From contig CAYJPF010000075.1 in the NCBI GenBank assembly GCA_964372025.1, positions 1-12,661 on the forward strand: a stretch of DNA of 12,661 nucleotides, given 5' to 3'. This stretch comes from CAYJBP01 sp964372025. GTDB lineage: Bacteria > Bacillota > Dehalobacteriia > UBA4068. The notes beneath the pieces are model-generated. The model was not told where the DNA came from, did no database searches, and saw only the letters and a list, made by a program, of their open reading frames with translations. Positions 1-6,099 of the stretch are shown here, piece by piece; within the stretch, counting starts at the first letter, position 1; each line of letters begins with the position of its first letter. Position numbers and translations under genes: made by a program.

Positions 1-79
1 CGGTTTTTGCCCCGTCTGGGAAATTAAAAATAAAGGCCGCATCTGTTTGAGGAGCTTTAGCTCCGAGTTATGCGGCCTT
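1..79. repeat. Dispersed repeat copy with double hairpin
   Basis: The first ~55 bases closely match the interior of the 242-bp repeat units at the right end of the window (compare 12205-12256), in the same orientation, with small differences such as one extra C. After the shared part this copy has its own ending. An outer stem pairs 33-42 with 70-79 (AAGGCCGCAT / ATGCGGCCTT, 10 bp perfect). Inside it is an inner stem, 51-55 with 60-64 (GGAGC TTTA GCTCC). The right-hand units lack the closing GCGGCC arm. I see no coding function; it is an intergenic repeat family member cut by the window edge. Confidence 0.7.
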
Positions 80-139
80 AGCGGAGACGAGTCCACATTA
101 CAGGCGTGCCCCGCGCTTCGCAATTAGCGGTCGTTTTTG

Positions 140-165
140 GTTACTTTTTGCGACCAAAAAGTAAC
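140..165. repeat. Perfect 11-bp inverted repeat
   Basis: GTTACTTTTTG (140-150) and CAAAAAGTAAC (155-165) are exact reverse complements separated by the tetranucleotide CGAC. There is no U-tract on either side of the kind expected for an intrinsic terminator. It lies in an intergenic repeat-rich stretch and is best read as a palindromic repeat element of unknown role. Confidence 0.6.
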
Positions 166-225
166 AACCCCCTCTGCGACCAGAGGAAATAGACTAACAA
201 ATGTAGGCGAGGGCAGACAAACTTT

Positions 226-396
226 GCAACCCACGAAGCACAACCCAAACCAACTATCCGCCGATAAACATAAGCAACCTATAACCCAGCTAACAAAAGG
301 CAACAAGCAACAAAGGCAAAGCTAGCAACCCACGAAGCACAACAAATACAAATATCCGCCGATAAACATAGGCAATCTATAACCCAGCTAACAAAA
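226..396. repeat. Two imperfect direct repeats about 98 bp apart
   Basis: A block beginning GCAACCCACGAAGCACAAC at 226 recurs at 325. Both copies continue into TATCCGCCGATAAACATA (255 and 353) and CTATAACCCAGCTAACAAAA. The copies run about 226-298 and 325-396, differ by a handful of substitutions and a 1-base length difference, and are separated by a CAA-rich spacer. The strand read here is strongly A/C-biased. Short open frames exist on both strands, but their only starts are weak TTG codons without ribosome binding sites, or they lie opposite each other, so I do not call genes. Confidence 0.65.
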
Positions 397-426
397 ACCA
401 CCAAAAACAAACCACCAAAAACAAAC

Positions 427-466
427 AAAAAAAGAGGCTGCTGCAATAAATAAATCTGCAACAGCC
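427..466 (-). terminator. Intrinsic terminator, minus strand
   Basis: Read on the minus strand, GGCTGTTGCA (466-457) pairs with TGCAGCAGCC (445-436), a 10-bp stem with one G-U wobble and an 11-base loop. It is followed by TC and then seven T (433-427). The same stem on the plus strand has a C-A mismatch and no T-run, so minus-strand use is clearly favoured. It is the first convincing terminator downstream of pyk, almost 300 bases after its stop codon. Confidence 0.75.
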
Positions 467-759
467 CATATTACTTGCCATCTAAAAAAACAAATCTAAC
501 TTTCTTAAGCTGGCGCTAAACATAATATCTCACATAGCGTAGAGCACTTCATTTCTATTTGCTGCGCAAATAAAAATAGCAGCTTTCTTTCAATTTTATC
601 AATTCGATTATCAGTTGTTGCAGCTGCTATATAATCCGAGCTAACCTACATTACCCTATCTATAATTGAAAGAAAAGATTAAGTTCAAAAGATTAAGACC
701 TTTGCTTTTTGAAAAAAGCAAAAGCAAAAACTTTTAGAAATTATTAGCTTTGCTAAATT
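467..759 (-). other. Gene-free stretch downstream of pyk with nested inverted repeats
   Basis: This 293-base stretch lies between the pyk stop and the minus-strand terminator and would form a long 3' untranslated region. It contains a perfect 12-bp inverted repeat (584-595 with 664-675), a perfect 9-bp inverted repeat inside it (576-584 with 622-630), a compact 7-bp hairpin (556-562 with 566-572), and an AT-only palindrome near 701-722. On the minus strand a 46-codon frame (645 down to 508) is open and protein-like, containing DNRIDKIERKLLFLF, but it is preceded in frame by TAG and has no ATG, GTG or TTG at its head. It could be a remnant of a small gene or a structured RNA. I do not recognise it. 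Confidence 0.4.
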
Positions 760-2505
760 TTAATGAATACTTAAAACTACTCCTCGGCCGGCATCTAAAT
801 TAACCATAGTACCATGAGTAAGTAACTCGGTAGCATGCGCTACTTCAATAATAGTAGGAATATTTAAAGCCATACCGCAAATAGCACTATGACAATTAAT
901 ACCGCTTTCTTCGCAAATTATACCGCCTGCCTTGCGTAATATAGGCATCATAGAATTTGTCGTTTTAGGCATTACCACAATATCACCAATAATAAAGTTA
1001 GCGCGCAGCTCATCCTCGTTTTGGCATACACAAAGCCTGGCCTTAATATTGCCCGAATTTGCCATCTGCCCCTCAGCCAAAATATTACCCACCAAATGTA
1101 CCTTAAGCATATTAGTATTGCCCGATATCCCAAGCGGAATGCCGGCGGTAATTACCGTTAAATCACCGCTTTTTACCAGGCCTTCGGCCTCGGCCGCATT
1201 AGCCACCGTTTCGAATAATTGATCGGTGGTAGCCATCTCGCTAATCATTATCGGCACAATGCCCCAAGATAAGTTTAACTGACGCCGCACCTTCTGATCA
1301 CTGCAACCGCAAATAATCTGGCAGGCCGGCCTAAAACGCGAGATCAACCTGGCCGTACGGCCGCTTTTAGATGCCGTAAGAATAGCCACCGCCCCCAAAT
1401 CATGGGCTGTTGTACAAGTAGCATGCGAAATAGCAGCCGTGATATCTTTAATATTATTAGTAGCCTCATTATTGCTCATCCTGGCTATATAATTGATGTT
1501 TTGCTCGGTATAAGCTGCAATCGAAGCCATCGTTTTAACCGCCTCTAAGGGGTATTCGCCGGCTGCGGTTTCGCCGCTTAACATAATCGCCGATGTGCCA
1601 TCATAAACAGCATTGGCTACATCGGTAACCTCGGCTCGGGTAGGGCGCGGGTTTTTAACCATCGATTCCAACATTTGAGTAGCCGTTACCACCTGCTTGC
1701 CTGCTAAATAAGTTTTTTTGATTAGCTCTTTTTGGATGCGCGGTATTTCCTCTAAGGGGATTTCTACCCCCAAATCGCCACGGGCTATCATAATGCCATC
1801 GGCGGCTTTGATGATTTCGTCGCAGTTTTCCACGCCCTGGGCATTTTCGATTTTGGCGATAATCCGCATTTTACTGCCGCCTAAACGATCCAAAAATTGG
1901 CGTACTTGGCTAACATCTTCCTTGGTGCGCACAAAAGAGGCCGCCACAAAATCAAAATCCTCTTCTACGGCAAATTGTAAATCGCTTTTATCCTTTTCGC
2001 TGATATAAGGCATCGAAAATACACAGCCGGGCACATTAATCCCCTTATTATCGGAAATTTTGCCGCTATTTAATACCCGACAATTAATGCTTAAGCCGTC
2101 AATTTGCTCCACCTTAAGGGCAATTAAACCATCATCCAGCAAAATGGTGCTGCCTACTTTAATATCTAAAGCCAATTGGCTAAAAGTGATGGCGCAAATG
2201 GTATTATTGCCCTCAATATCATCACCACTTAAGGTAAAAACTTGCCCTTCTTCTAAAAAAGCATGGCCATCTGCAAAACTTTTAAGGCGAATTTCCGGCC
2301 CTTTGGTATCCAGCAATAAAGCGGTGGCCAAATTTAATTCCTCGCGCAACTTTTTAACAATATTTATCTTAAGCCGATGATCCTCATAACTACCATGCGA
2401 CATATTAAGCCGCACTACATCCAGGCCATTTAGCATTAAATCCTTAATCATACTCTCCTGCTCGGTGGCAGGGCCTAAGGTGCAAATTATTTTTGTTTTG
2501 CGCAT
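760..2505 (-). CDS. pyk: Pyruvate kinase with C-terminal PEP-utiliser-like domain
   Basis: Pyruvate kinase transfers phosphate from PEP to ADP, giving pyruvate and ATP in the last step of glycolysis; it is cytoplasmic. The 581-residue product starts with the family N-terminus (TKIICTLGPAT, residues 4-14). It shows RLNMSHG (32-38), DTKGPEIR (66-73), the B-domain stretch DDGLI (124-128), the active-site segment AKIENAQG with catalytic Lys218 and metal ligand Glu220, RGDLG (242-246), and TATQMLESM (274-282). Residues ~340-470 are the C domain. Residues ~485-581 add a swivelling domain like the phosphohistidine domain of PEP-utilising enzymes (GGIICEE...NCHSA, His539), as in the ~585-residue Bacillus enzyme; what this domain does is unsettled. 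Start ATG at 2505-2503 has AGAGGA five bases upstream. The gene is divergent from the aro operon, which also consumes PEP. Confidence 0.97.
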   Translation of the reverse strand: MRKTKIICTLGPATEQESMIKDLMLNGLDVVRLNMSHGSYEDHRLKINIVKKLREELNLATALLLDTKGPEIRLKSFADGHAFLEEGQVFTLSGDDIEGNNTICAITFSQLALDIKVGSTILLDDGLIALKVEQIDGLSINCRVLNSGKISDNKGINVPGCVFSMPYISEKDKSDLQFAVEEDFDFVAASFVRTKEDVSQVRQFLDRLGGSKMRIIAKIENAQGVENCDEIIKAADGIMIARGDLGVEIPLEEIPRIQKELIKKTYLAGKQVVTATQMLESMVKNPRPTRAEVTDVANAVYDGTSAIMLSGETAAGEYPLEAVKTMASIAAYTEQNINYIARMSNNEATNNIKDITAAISHATCTTAHDLGAVAILTASKSGRTARLISRFRPACQIICGCSDQKVRRQLNLSWGIVPIMISEMATTDQLFETVANAAEAEGLVKSGDLTVITAGIPLGISGNTNMLKVHLVGNILAEGQMANSGNIKARLCVCQNEDELRANFIIGDIVVMPKTTNSMMPILRKAGGIICEESGINCHSAICGMALNIPTIIEVAHATELLTHGTMVNLDAGRGVVLSIH

Positions 2506-2532
2506 AATAATCCTCTTTCTGCTAATTTTTTT

Positions 2533-2538
2533 ATTATA
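2533..2538 (-). promoter_or_regulatory. Candidate -10 element for pyk
   Basis: The minus strand reads TATAAT here, about 28 bases before the pyk start codon. No good -35 hexamer lies 16-18 bases further upstream, so this is a candidate only. A second -10-like TATTAT on the minus strand sits at 2577-2572. The region is AT-rich, so chance matches are likely. Confidence 0.35.
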
Positions 2539-2587
2539 TAGGTTTGGCTAAACAAAGGCTATTATCCTGCTATAATAGATAATTATC

Positions 2588-2621
2588 ATTAAATTTAACT
2601 ATAGTTAAGATTAAATTTAAC
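2588..2621. promoter_or_regulatory. Operator-like repeats upstream of the aro promoter
   Basis: The 12-mer ATTAAATTTAAC occurs exactly at 2588-2599 and again at 2610-2621, 22 bp apart (about two helical turns). Each copy contains the 10-bp palindrome TTAAATTTAA. Between and overlapping them is a perfect 14-bp palindrome, TTAACTATAGTTAA (2595-2608). The cluster ends 9 bases before the -35 of the aro promoter and lies between the pyk and aro start regions. It looks like a binding site for a dimeric regulator, but base composition makes AT palindromes common, so this is an inference. Confidence 0.45.
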
Positions 2622-2630
2622 AAAAAAAAC

Positions 2631-2659
2631 TTGACAAATTTTTGATTAGGGTATATTAT
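2631..2659 (+). promoter_or_regulatory. Sigma-A-type promoter of the aro operon
   Basis: A perfect -35 TTGACA (2631-2636) is followed by a 17-base spacer and the -10 TATTAT (2654-2659, one mismatch from TATAAT). Transcription would start near 2666. The first translated element is then the leader peptide at 2700, giving a leader of about 210 bases before aroF. Confidence 0.85.
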
Positions 2660-2699
2660 CTAGTAGTACAGTAAACTTTAGCTCTGGAAAAGGACGCTT

Positions 2700-2780
2700 A
2701 TGATTAAGAAAATTGTAAAAACTTTTCGATTTTACTTTTTTAGCTTTATTAACAATGTTAATAGGCTCTCTTTGTCATGA
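2700..2780 (+). CDS. Phe-rich leader peptide of the aro/pheA attenuator
   Basis: This is a 26-codon reading frame with ATG at 2700-2702 and TGA at 2778-2780. It is preceded at 5 bases by a ribosome binding site (GAAAAGGA, ending 2694). It encodes MIKKIVKT, then FRFYFFSF at residues 9-16 (five Phe and one Tyr in eight codons), then INNVNRLSLS. It lies between a strong promoter and a terminator hairpin upstream of aroF. Clustered codons for the pathway's end product, followed by alternative RNA structures, is the hallmark of ribosome-mediated attenuation, as in the enterobacterial pheA leader. The peptide itself need have no function. A similar sequence need not exist elsewhere, so homology searching may miss it; the call rests on position and codon content. 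Confidence 0.8.
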   Translation: MIKKIVKTFRFYFFSFINNVNRLSLS

Positions 2781-2850
2781 GGCGGCAATTGTGCATAATT
2801 ATTAATTGGTTTATGTGCCTGCGGTTCTGCAAAGAGCCGCAGGCTTTTTT
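2748..2850 (+). promoter_or_regulatory. Transcription attenuator with competing RNA structures
   Basis: The terminator is described separately (2817-2850). Competing pairings are visible. First, GCGGCA (2782-2787) can pair with TGCC-T-GC (2816-2822, one bulged T), stacked on CATAA (2794-2798) with TTATG (2811-2815), occupying the 5' arm of the terminator. Second, GGCTCTCTTTG (2764-2774), inside the last leader codons, can pair with CAAAGAGCC (2830-2838), occupying its 3' arm. A small perfect hairpin, ATTAAC-AAT-GTTAAT (2748-2762), follows directly after the last Phe codon and could act as a pause site. A ribosome stalled at the Phe codons (up to 2747) would leave 2764-2787 free to form an antiterminator. 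One reaching the stop codon would cover it and let the terminator form. The folds were drawn by eye. Confidence 0.7.
2817..2850 (+). terminator. Attenuator terminator hairpin before aroF
   Basis: GCCTGCGGTTC (2817-2827) pairs with GAGCCGCAGGC (2834-2844), 11 bp with one G-U wobble. One further T-A pair closes a GCAA tetraloop. The stem is followed directly by six T (2845-2850) and then ATTTT. It sits 28 bases before the aroF start, between promoter and gene, so it can only act as a conditional terminator. Confidence 0.9.
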
Positions 2851-2878
2851 ATTTTAATTAAATTTTAAGGAGAATATT

Positions 2879-3892
2879 ATGATTATTGTTTTAAAGCAAA
2901 ACCATAGCAAGCAGCAGTTAGATGGCTTAAAGGATTGGCTAACAAGTATGGATTTAGGCCTGCACGAAATTGTAGGCGATGCCCAAACTATTATTGGTTT
3001 GGTGGGCGATACCTCGGGGGTTGATATCGATTTAATCAAATCCTTGGATATCGTTGAGAATGTTAAACGTATTCAAGAGCCGTATAAAAAGGCTAATCGC
3101 AAATTTCACCCTGATGATACGATTATTACTTTGGATAATGGCCAAAAAATTGGCGGCGGTAATTTTGTGGTGATGGCCGGCCCCTGCTCGGTGGAATCGG
3201 AGGCGCAAATTTGTGCAATTGCTGCCGATGTTAAGGCAGCCGGTGCCCAAATTTTGCGAGGCGGCGCCTTTAAGCCGCGTACCTCGCCCTATGCCTTTCA
3301 GGGCATGGGCGGCAGCGGCCTGGAATTATTGCTTAAAGCCAAGGCCGAAACCGGCTTGCCGATTATCTCGGAAATTATGGATTTAGCCTATTTGGATTTA
3401 TTTGCCCAGGTGGATATTATCCAGGTTGGCGCTCGTAATATGCAAAACTTTGCAATGCTTAAGGAATTGGGCAAAGTCAATAAGCCAATTTTGCTTAAGC
3501 GCGGCCTGGCCAATACCATCGAGGAATTATTGATGAGCGTGGAATATATCATGGCCAGCGGCAATAGCCGGGTCATTATTTGCGAAAGAGGCATCCGCAC
3601 CTTCGAAACCGCCACCCGCAATACCTTAGATATCAGCGCTATCCCCGTGCTTAAGCAAAAAACGCATTTGCCGATTATTATCGATCCCAGCCATGCTTGC
3701 GGCCATTATGAATATGTGCCGTCGCTGGCTTTAGGGGCGGTTGCTACCGGCTGCGATGGCCTGATTATCGAGGTGCATAATGATCCGCAAAAAGCCCTTT
3801 GCGATGGTGCGCAATCCCTAAAACCGCAAGGCTTTGCCACGCTTAGCCGCAAAATCTTTAAGCTAAGGGAGTTGATGGCTAGCCTAGACTAG
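2879..3892 (+). CDS. aroF: DAHP synthase (3-deoxy-7-phosphoheptulonate synthase), type I-beta
   Basis: This enzyme condenses PEP and erythrose 4-phosphate to DAHP, the first committed step of aromatic biosynthesis. At 337 residues it matches the ~338-residue Thermotoga-type enzyme. Residues 1-~75 form the ferredoxin-like N-terminal regulatory domain, and ~80-337 the TIM barrel. Motifs seen are MAGPCSVES (99-107), RGGAFKPRTSPYAFQG (127-142), VGARNMQNF (183-191), KPILLKRG (202-209), CERGIRTFE (235-243) and IDPSHACG (268-275). The expected metal ligands are present: Cys103, His272, Glu298 and Asp309. In related enzymes the N-terminal domain binds Phe or Tyr for feedback inhibition; that is inferred here. 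TAAGGAG lies six bases before the ATG. It is first in the operon, behind the Phe attenuator. It could equally be labelled aroG or aroA(G) in some nomenclatures. Confidence 0.96.
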   Translation: MIIVLKQNHSKQQLDGLKDWLTSMDLGLHEIVGDAQTIIGLVGDTSGVDIDLIKSLDIVENVKRIQEPYKKANRKFHPDDTIITLDNGQKIGGGNFVVMAGPCSVESEAQICAIAADVKAAGAQILRGGAFKPRTSPYAFQGMGGSGLELLLKAKAETGLPIISEIMDLAYLDLFAQVDIIQVGARNMQNFAMLKELGKVNKPILLKRGLANTIEELLMSVEYIMASGNSRVIICERGIRTFETATRNTLDISAIPVLKQKTHLPIIIDPSHACGHYEYVPSLALGAVATGCDGLIIEVHNDPQKALCDGAQSLKPQGFATLSRKIFKLRELMASLD

Positions 3893-3902
3893 CCGCCCAA
3901 AT

Positions 3903-4949
3903 ATGGAAAAAATAACTATTCAATTAAAAAAGCCTTATGATGTTTATATTGGCCAGGGTATTTTGGCGCAAAGCGGTAAGCTGATTAGCCAAGTTAAAAA
4001 GCCTGCTAACGCCTTGATTATCAGCGATAGTAATGTATTCCCTCTTTATGGGGCTACTGTAAAGCATAGCCTGGAGCAGGCCGGGTTTAAGATTAAAGAG
4101 TATGTTTTTCCGGCCGGCGAAAAATCTAAAAATATGGCTACTATTGTTGATATTTTAGAATTTATGGCTAGCCAAAAAATTAGCCGCAGCGATTTAGTTA
4201 TTGCTTTAGGCGGCGGAGTTTGCGGCGATATGGCCGGCTTTGCTGCTGCTATTTATCAAAGAGGCCTGCCTTTTGTGCAAATCCCCACCACTTTATTGGC
4301 GGCGGTGGATAGCTCGGTAGGCGGCAAAACCGGGGTTGATTTGGCGGCCGGCAAAAATTTGGTTGGCGCTTTTCATCAGCCGGCGCTGGTGATTTGCGAT
4401 ATCGCCTGCTTTGATACCCTAAGTAATGATATTTATTTAGATGGCCTGGGCGAAGTGGTAAAATATGGCTGCATTTTGGATGCCGCTTTATTTGCCCGCC
4501 TGGCGCAGCCCGATTTTAGGCAGGATATTGCAGCTATCGTGGCTACTTGCATTAAGCTTAAGGCGGCTATTGTTATCGAAGATGAATTTGATACCGGCCG
4601 CCGCCAAATTTTAAATTTTGGCCATAGCTTAGGCCATGCTATCGAGGTCTTAAGCAATTTTGAAATCAGCCATGGCAAGGCGGTGGCTATCGGCATGTAT
4701 TTAATCGAAAAATCGGCGCAAAGCCCATTTGCTGCATCAATTAAAGAGCTGCTTAATAGCTTAGGCTTAGCCACCGATTGCCCTTTTACGGCGGCCGAAA
4801 TTGCCGCTAAAGCCGGCCATGATAAAAAGATTTTGAATGGCAAATTAAATCTGATATTATTAGAAGAAATAGGCCATGCTTATCTTAAGCCTATTGATTT
4901 ATCCGAATTGGCAGCTTTTATTAAAAGGGGGTTAGATGATGCGCATTAA
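3903..4949 (+). CDS. aroB: 3-dehydroquinate synthase
   Basis: It converts DAHP to 3-dehydroquinate, using NAD and a divalent metal (second shikimate step). The 348-residue length is typical. The NAD-binding and substrate region has GGGVCGDMAGF (103-113), PTTLLAAVDSSVGGKTGVD (128-146), and KNLVGAFHQP (151-160). The metal triad is Glu184 (GLGEVVKYG), His241 (FGHSLGHAIE) and His257 (ISHGKAVAIGM). It begins 10 bases after the aroF stop and, unlike the other genes of the operon, has no visible Shine-Dalgarno sequence (upstream bases are GCCGCCCAAAT), so translation probably depends on coupling to aroF. The annotated start gives the normal family N-terminus. Its 3' end overlaps aroA by 14 bases. 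Confidence 0.96.
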   Translation: MEKITIQLKKPYDVYIGQGILAQSGKLISQVKKPANALIISDSNVFPLYGATVKHSLEQAGFKIKEYVFPAGEKSKNMATIVDILEFMASQKISRSDLVIALGGGVCGDMAGFAAAIYQRGLPFVQIPTTLLAAVDSSVGGKTGVDLAAGKNLVGAFHQPALVICDIACFDTLSNDIYLDGLGEVVKYGCILDAALFARLAQPDFRQDIAAIVATCIKLKAAIVIEDEFDTGRRQILNFGHSLGHAIEVLSNFEISHGKAVAIGMYLIEKSAQSPFAASIKELLNSLGLATDCPFTAAEIAAKAGHDKKILNGKLNLILLEEIGHAYLKPIDLSELAAFIKRGLDDAH

Positions 4950-6099
4950 AATCAGTCCTCTTAAGTTAGCAGGTAATATCGAGGCGATATCTTCCAAATC
5001 CTATGCTCAAAGGATAATTTTGGCCGCCGCTATTGCCGATGCGCCTACTCAAATTATTTGCAATAATTTATCCGAAGATATTAAATCCTGCCTGGATGCC
5101 TGCCAAGGCTTGGGTGCTAAGGTGGATATTACTAATCAAGGTTTTTTGATTAGCCCTGCTCAGCTACCTGCTAAGTTAGATATTAATTGTGGCGAAAGCG
5201 GCACTACCGCCAGGATGATTTTGCCGATTATGGCGGCCTTAAGCCTAAGCGGCGGTCGGCTAAATGGCGAAGGTAGCCTGCTTAAGCGGCCATTTGCTCC
5301 TTTATGTTTAGCTTTAGAGGCCAATGGGCTTAAGTTTTTAGGCCATGATTTACCGCTTAATTTTAGCGGCCGCCTTAAGGCCGGCCAATTTAATATTGAT
5401 GGCAATCAAAGCTCGCAATATATATCGGGGCTGATGCTGGCTCTGCCGCTTTTAGATGCCGATAGCCAAATTAATTTGCTTAGCCCCTTGCAATCGGCAG
5501 GCTATATCGATATGACTATCGAAATTATGCGCCAATTTAAGGTAGAGGGCGGTTATCAAATTAAGGGTAAGCAACAATATATTTCCCCCGGCCAAATTAT
5601 AGTGGAAGGGGATTGGTCGAATGCCTCTTATTGGCTGGCGGCCAATATTATGCCCGAGGGGCTAAACCCCAATTCTCTGCAAAAGGATAGCGCTTTTATC
5701 AAGGTAAAGGATCAGGATATTATCGATGCCCAAGATATCCCCGATTTGGTGCCGGCTTTGGCGGTTTATGCCGCCCAAAAAACTAGCGATACCAAAATTA
5801 TCAATATCGAGCGCCTGCGCTTAAAAGAAAGTGATCGGATTAGCTCGGTTAAGGCTTTAATCGAAGGCTTGGGTGGGCAAATTATTATTGATGATGCAAT
5901 GACCATCAAAGGTTTAGGTGGCCTAAAAGGTGGCGAAATTGATTCGTTTAATGATCATCGTATTGTAATGGCGGCTGCTATTGCGGCTGGTTTTTGCTCG
6001 GATGCGGTGATTATCAATAATGCCCAGGCAGTAAGCAAATCATACCCGGCCTTTTTTGCCGATTTTGCTAAATTAGGCGGTGAATATTATGTCTTCTAA
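4936..6099 (+). CDS. aroA: EPSP synthase (3-phosphoshikimate 1-carboxyvinyltransferase)
   Basis: It transfers the enolpyruvyl group of PEP to shikimate 3-phosphate. At 387 residues it is shorter than the 427-residue E. coli enzyme. Active-site residues align by motif with E. coli: Lys21-Ser22 and Arg26 (SSKSYAQR), Arg93 in CGESGTTAR, Asp270 (DIPDLVP), Lys297-Glu298 (LKESDR), Asp340-His341-Arg342 (NDHR) and Lys368 (AVSKSYP). In the glyphosate-contact loop the conserved Gly is kept (Gly89), but the position of E. coli Pro101 is Met94 and Asn94 is Glu87. Two ATGs are in tandem (4936, 4939); the AAAAGGGGG at 4923-4931 serves either, with spacing slightly favouring the second. It overlaps the end of aroB, and its own stop lies inside aroC. 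Confidence 0.95.
   Translation: MMRIKISPLKLAGNIEAISSKSYAQRIILAAAIADAPTQIICNNLSEDIKSCLDACQGLGAKVDITNQGFLISPAQLPAKLDINCGESGTTARMILPIMAALSLSGGRLNGEGSLLKRPFAPLCLALEANGLKFLGHDLPLNFSGRLKAGQFNIDGNQSSQYISGLMLALPLLDADSQINLLSPLQSAGYIDMTIEIMRQFKVEGGYQIKGKQQYISPGQIIVEGDWSNASYWLAANIMPEGLNPNSLQKDSAFIKVKDQDIIDAQDIPDLVPALAVYAAQKTSDTKIINIERLRLKESDRISSVKALIEGLGGQIIIDDAMTIKGLGGLKGGEIDSFNDHRIVMAAAIAAGFCSDAVIINNAQAVSKSYPAFFADFAKLGGEYYVF

Noticed and set aside
124..461. Two ~60-residue hydrophobic minus-strand frames (124-306 and 279-461)
   Set aside because: Both start with TTG without a ribosome binding site, one begins inside a terminator stem, and their likeness to each other comes from the underlying DNA repeat. 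An overlapping plus-strand frame (137-325) is also open, showing that the DNA composition, not coding, keeps stops rare.
701..722. AT-rich palindrome TTTGCTTTTT/AAAAAGCAAA as the pyk terminator
   Set aside because: The stem is almost all A-T and no T-run follows on the minus strand. The hairpin at 427-466 is a much better terminator.
2571..2591. Fur-box-like sequence around GATAATTATCATTA
   Set aside because: It matches a 7-1-7 Fur pattern only partially, and the surrounding DNA is so AT-rich that such a match is expected by chance; nothing nearby concerns iron.
2660..2878. T-box riboswitch upstream of aroF
   Set aside because: No T-box sequence (TGGNACCGCG-like) or long specifier stem is present, and the leader is only about 210 bases. 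The Phe-codon ORF explains the terminator better.
6080..6088. GTG start for aroC at 6080
   Set aside because: The ribosome site-like TTAGGCGGTGA overlaps this GTG and is spaced for the ATG at 6089, which also gives the usual family N-terminus.
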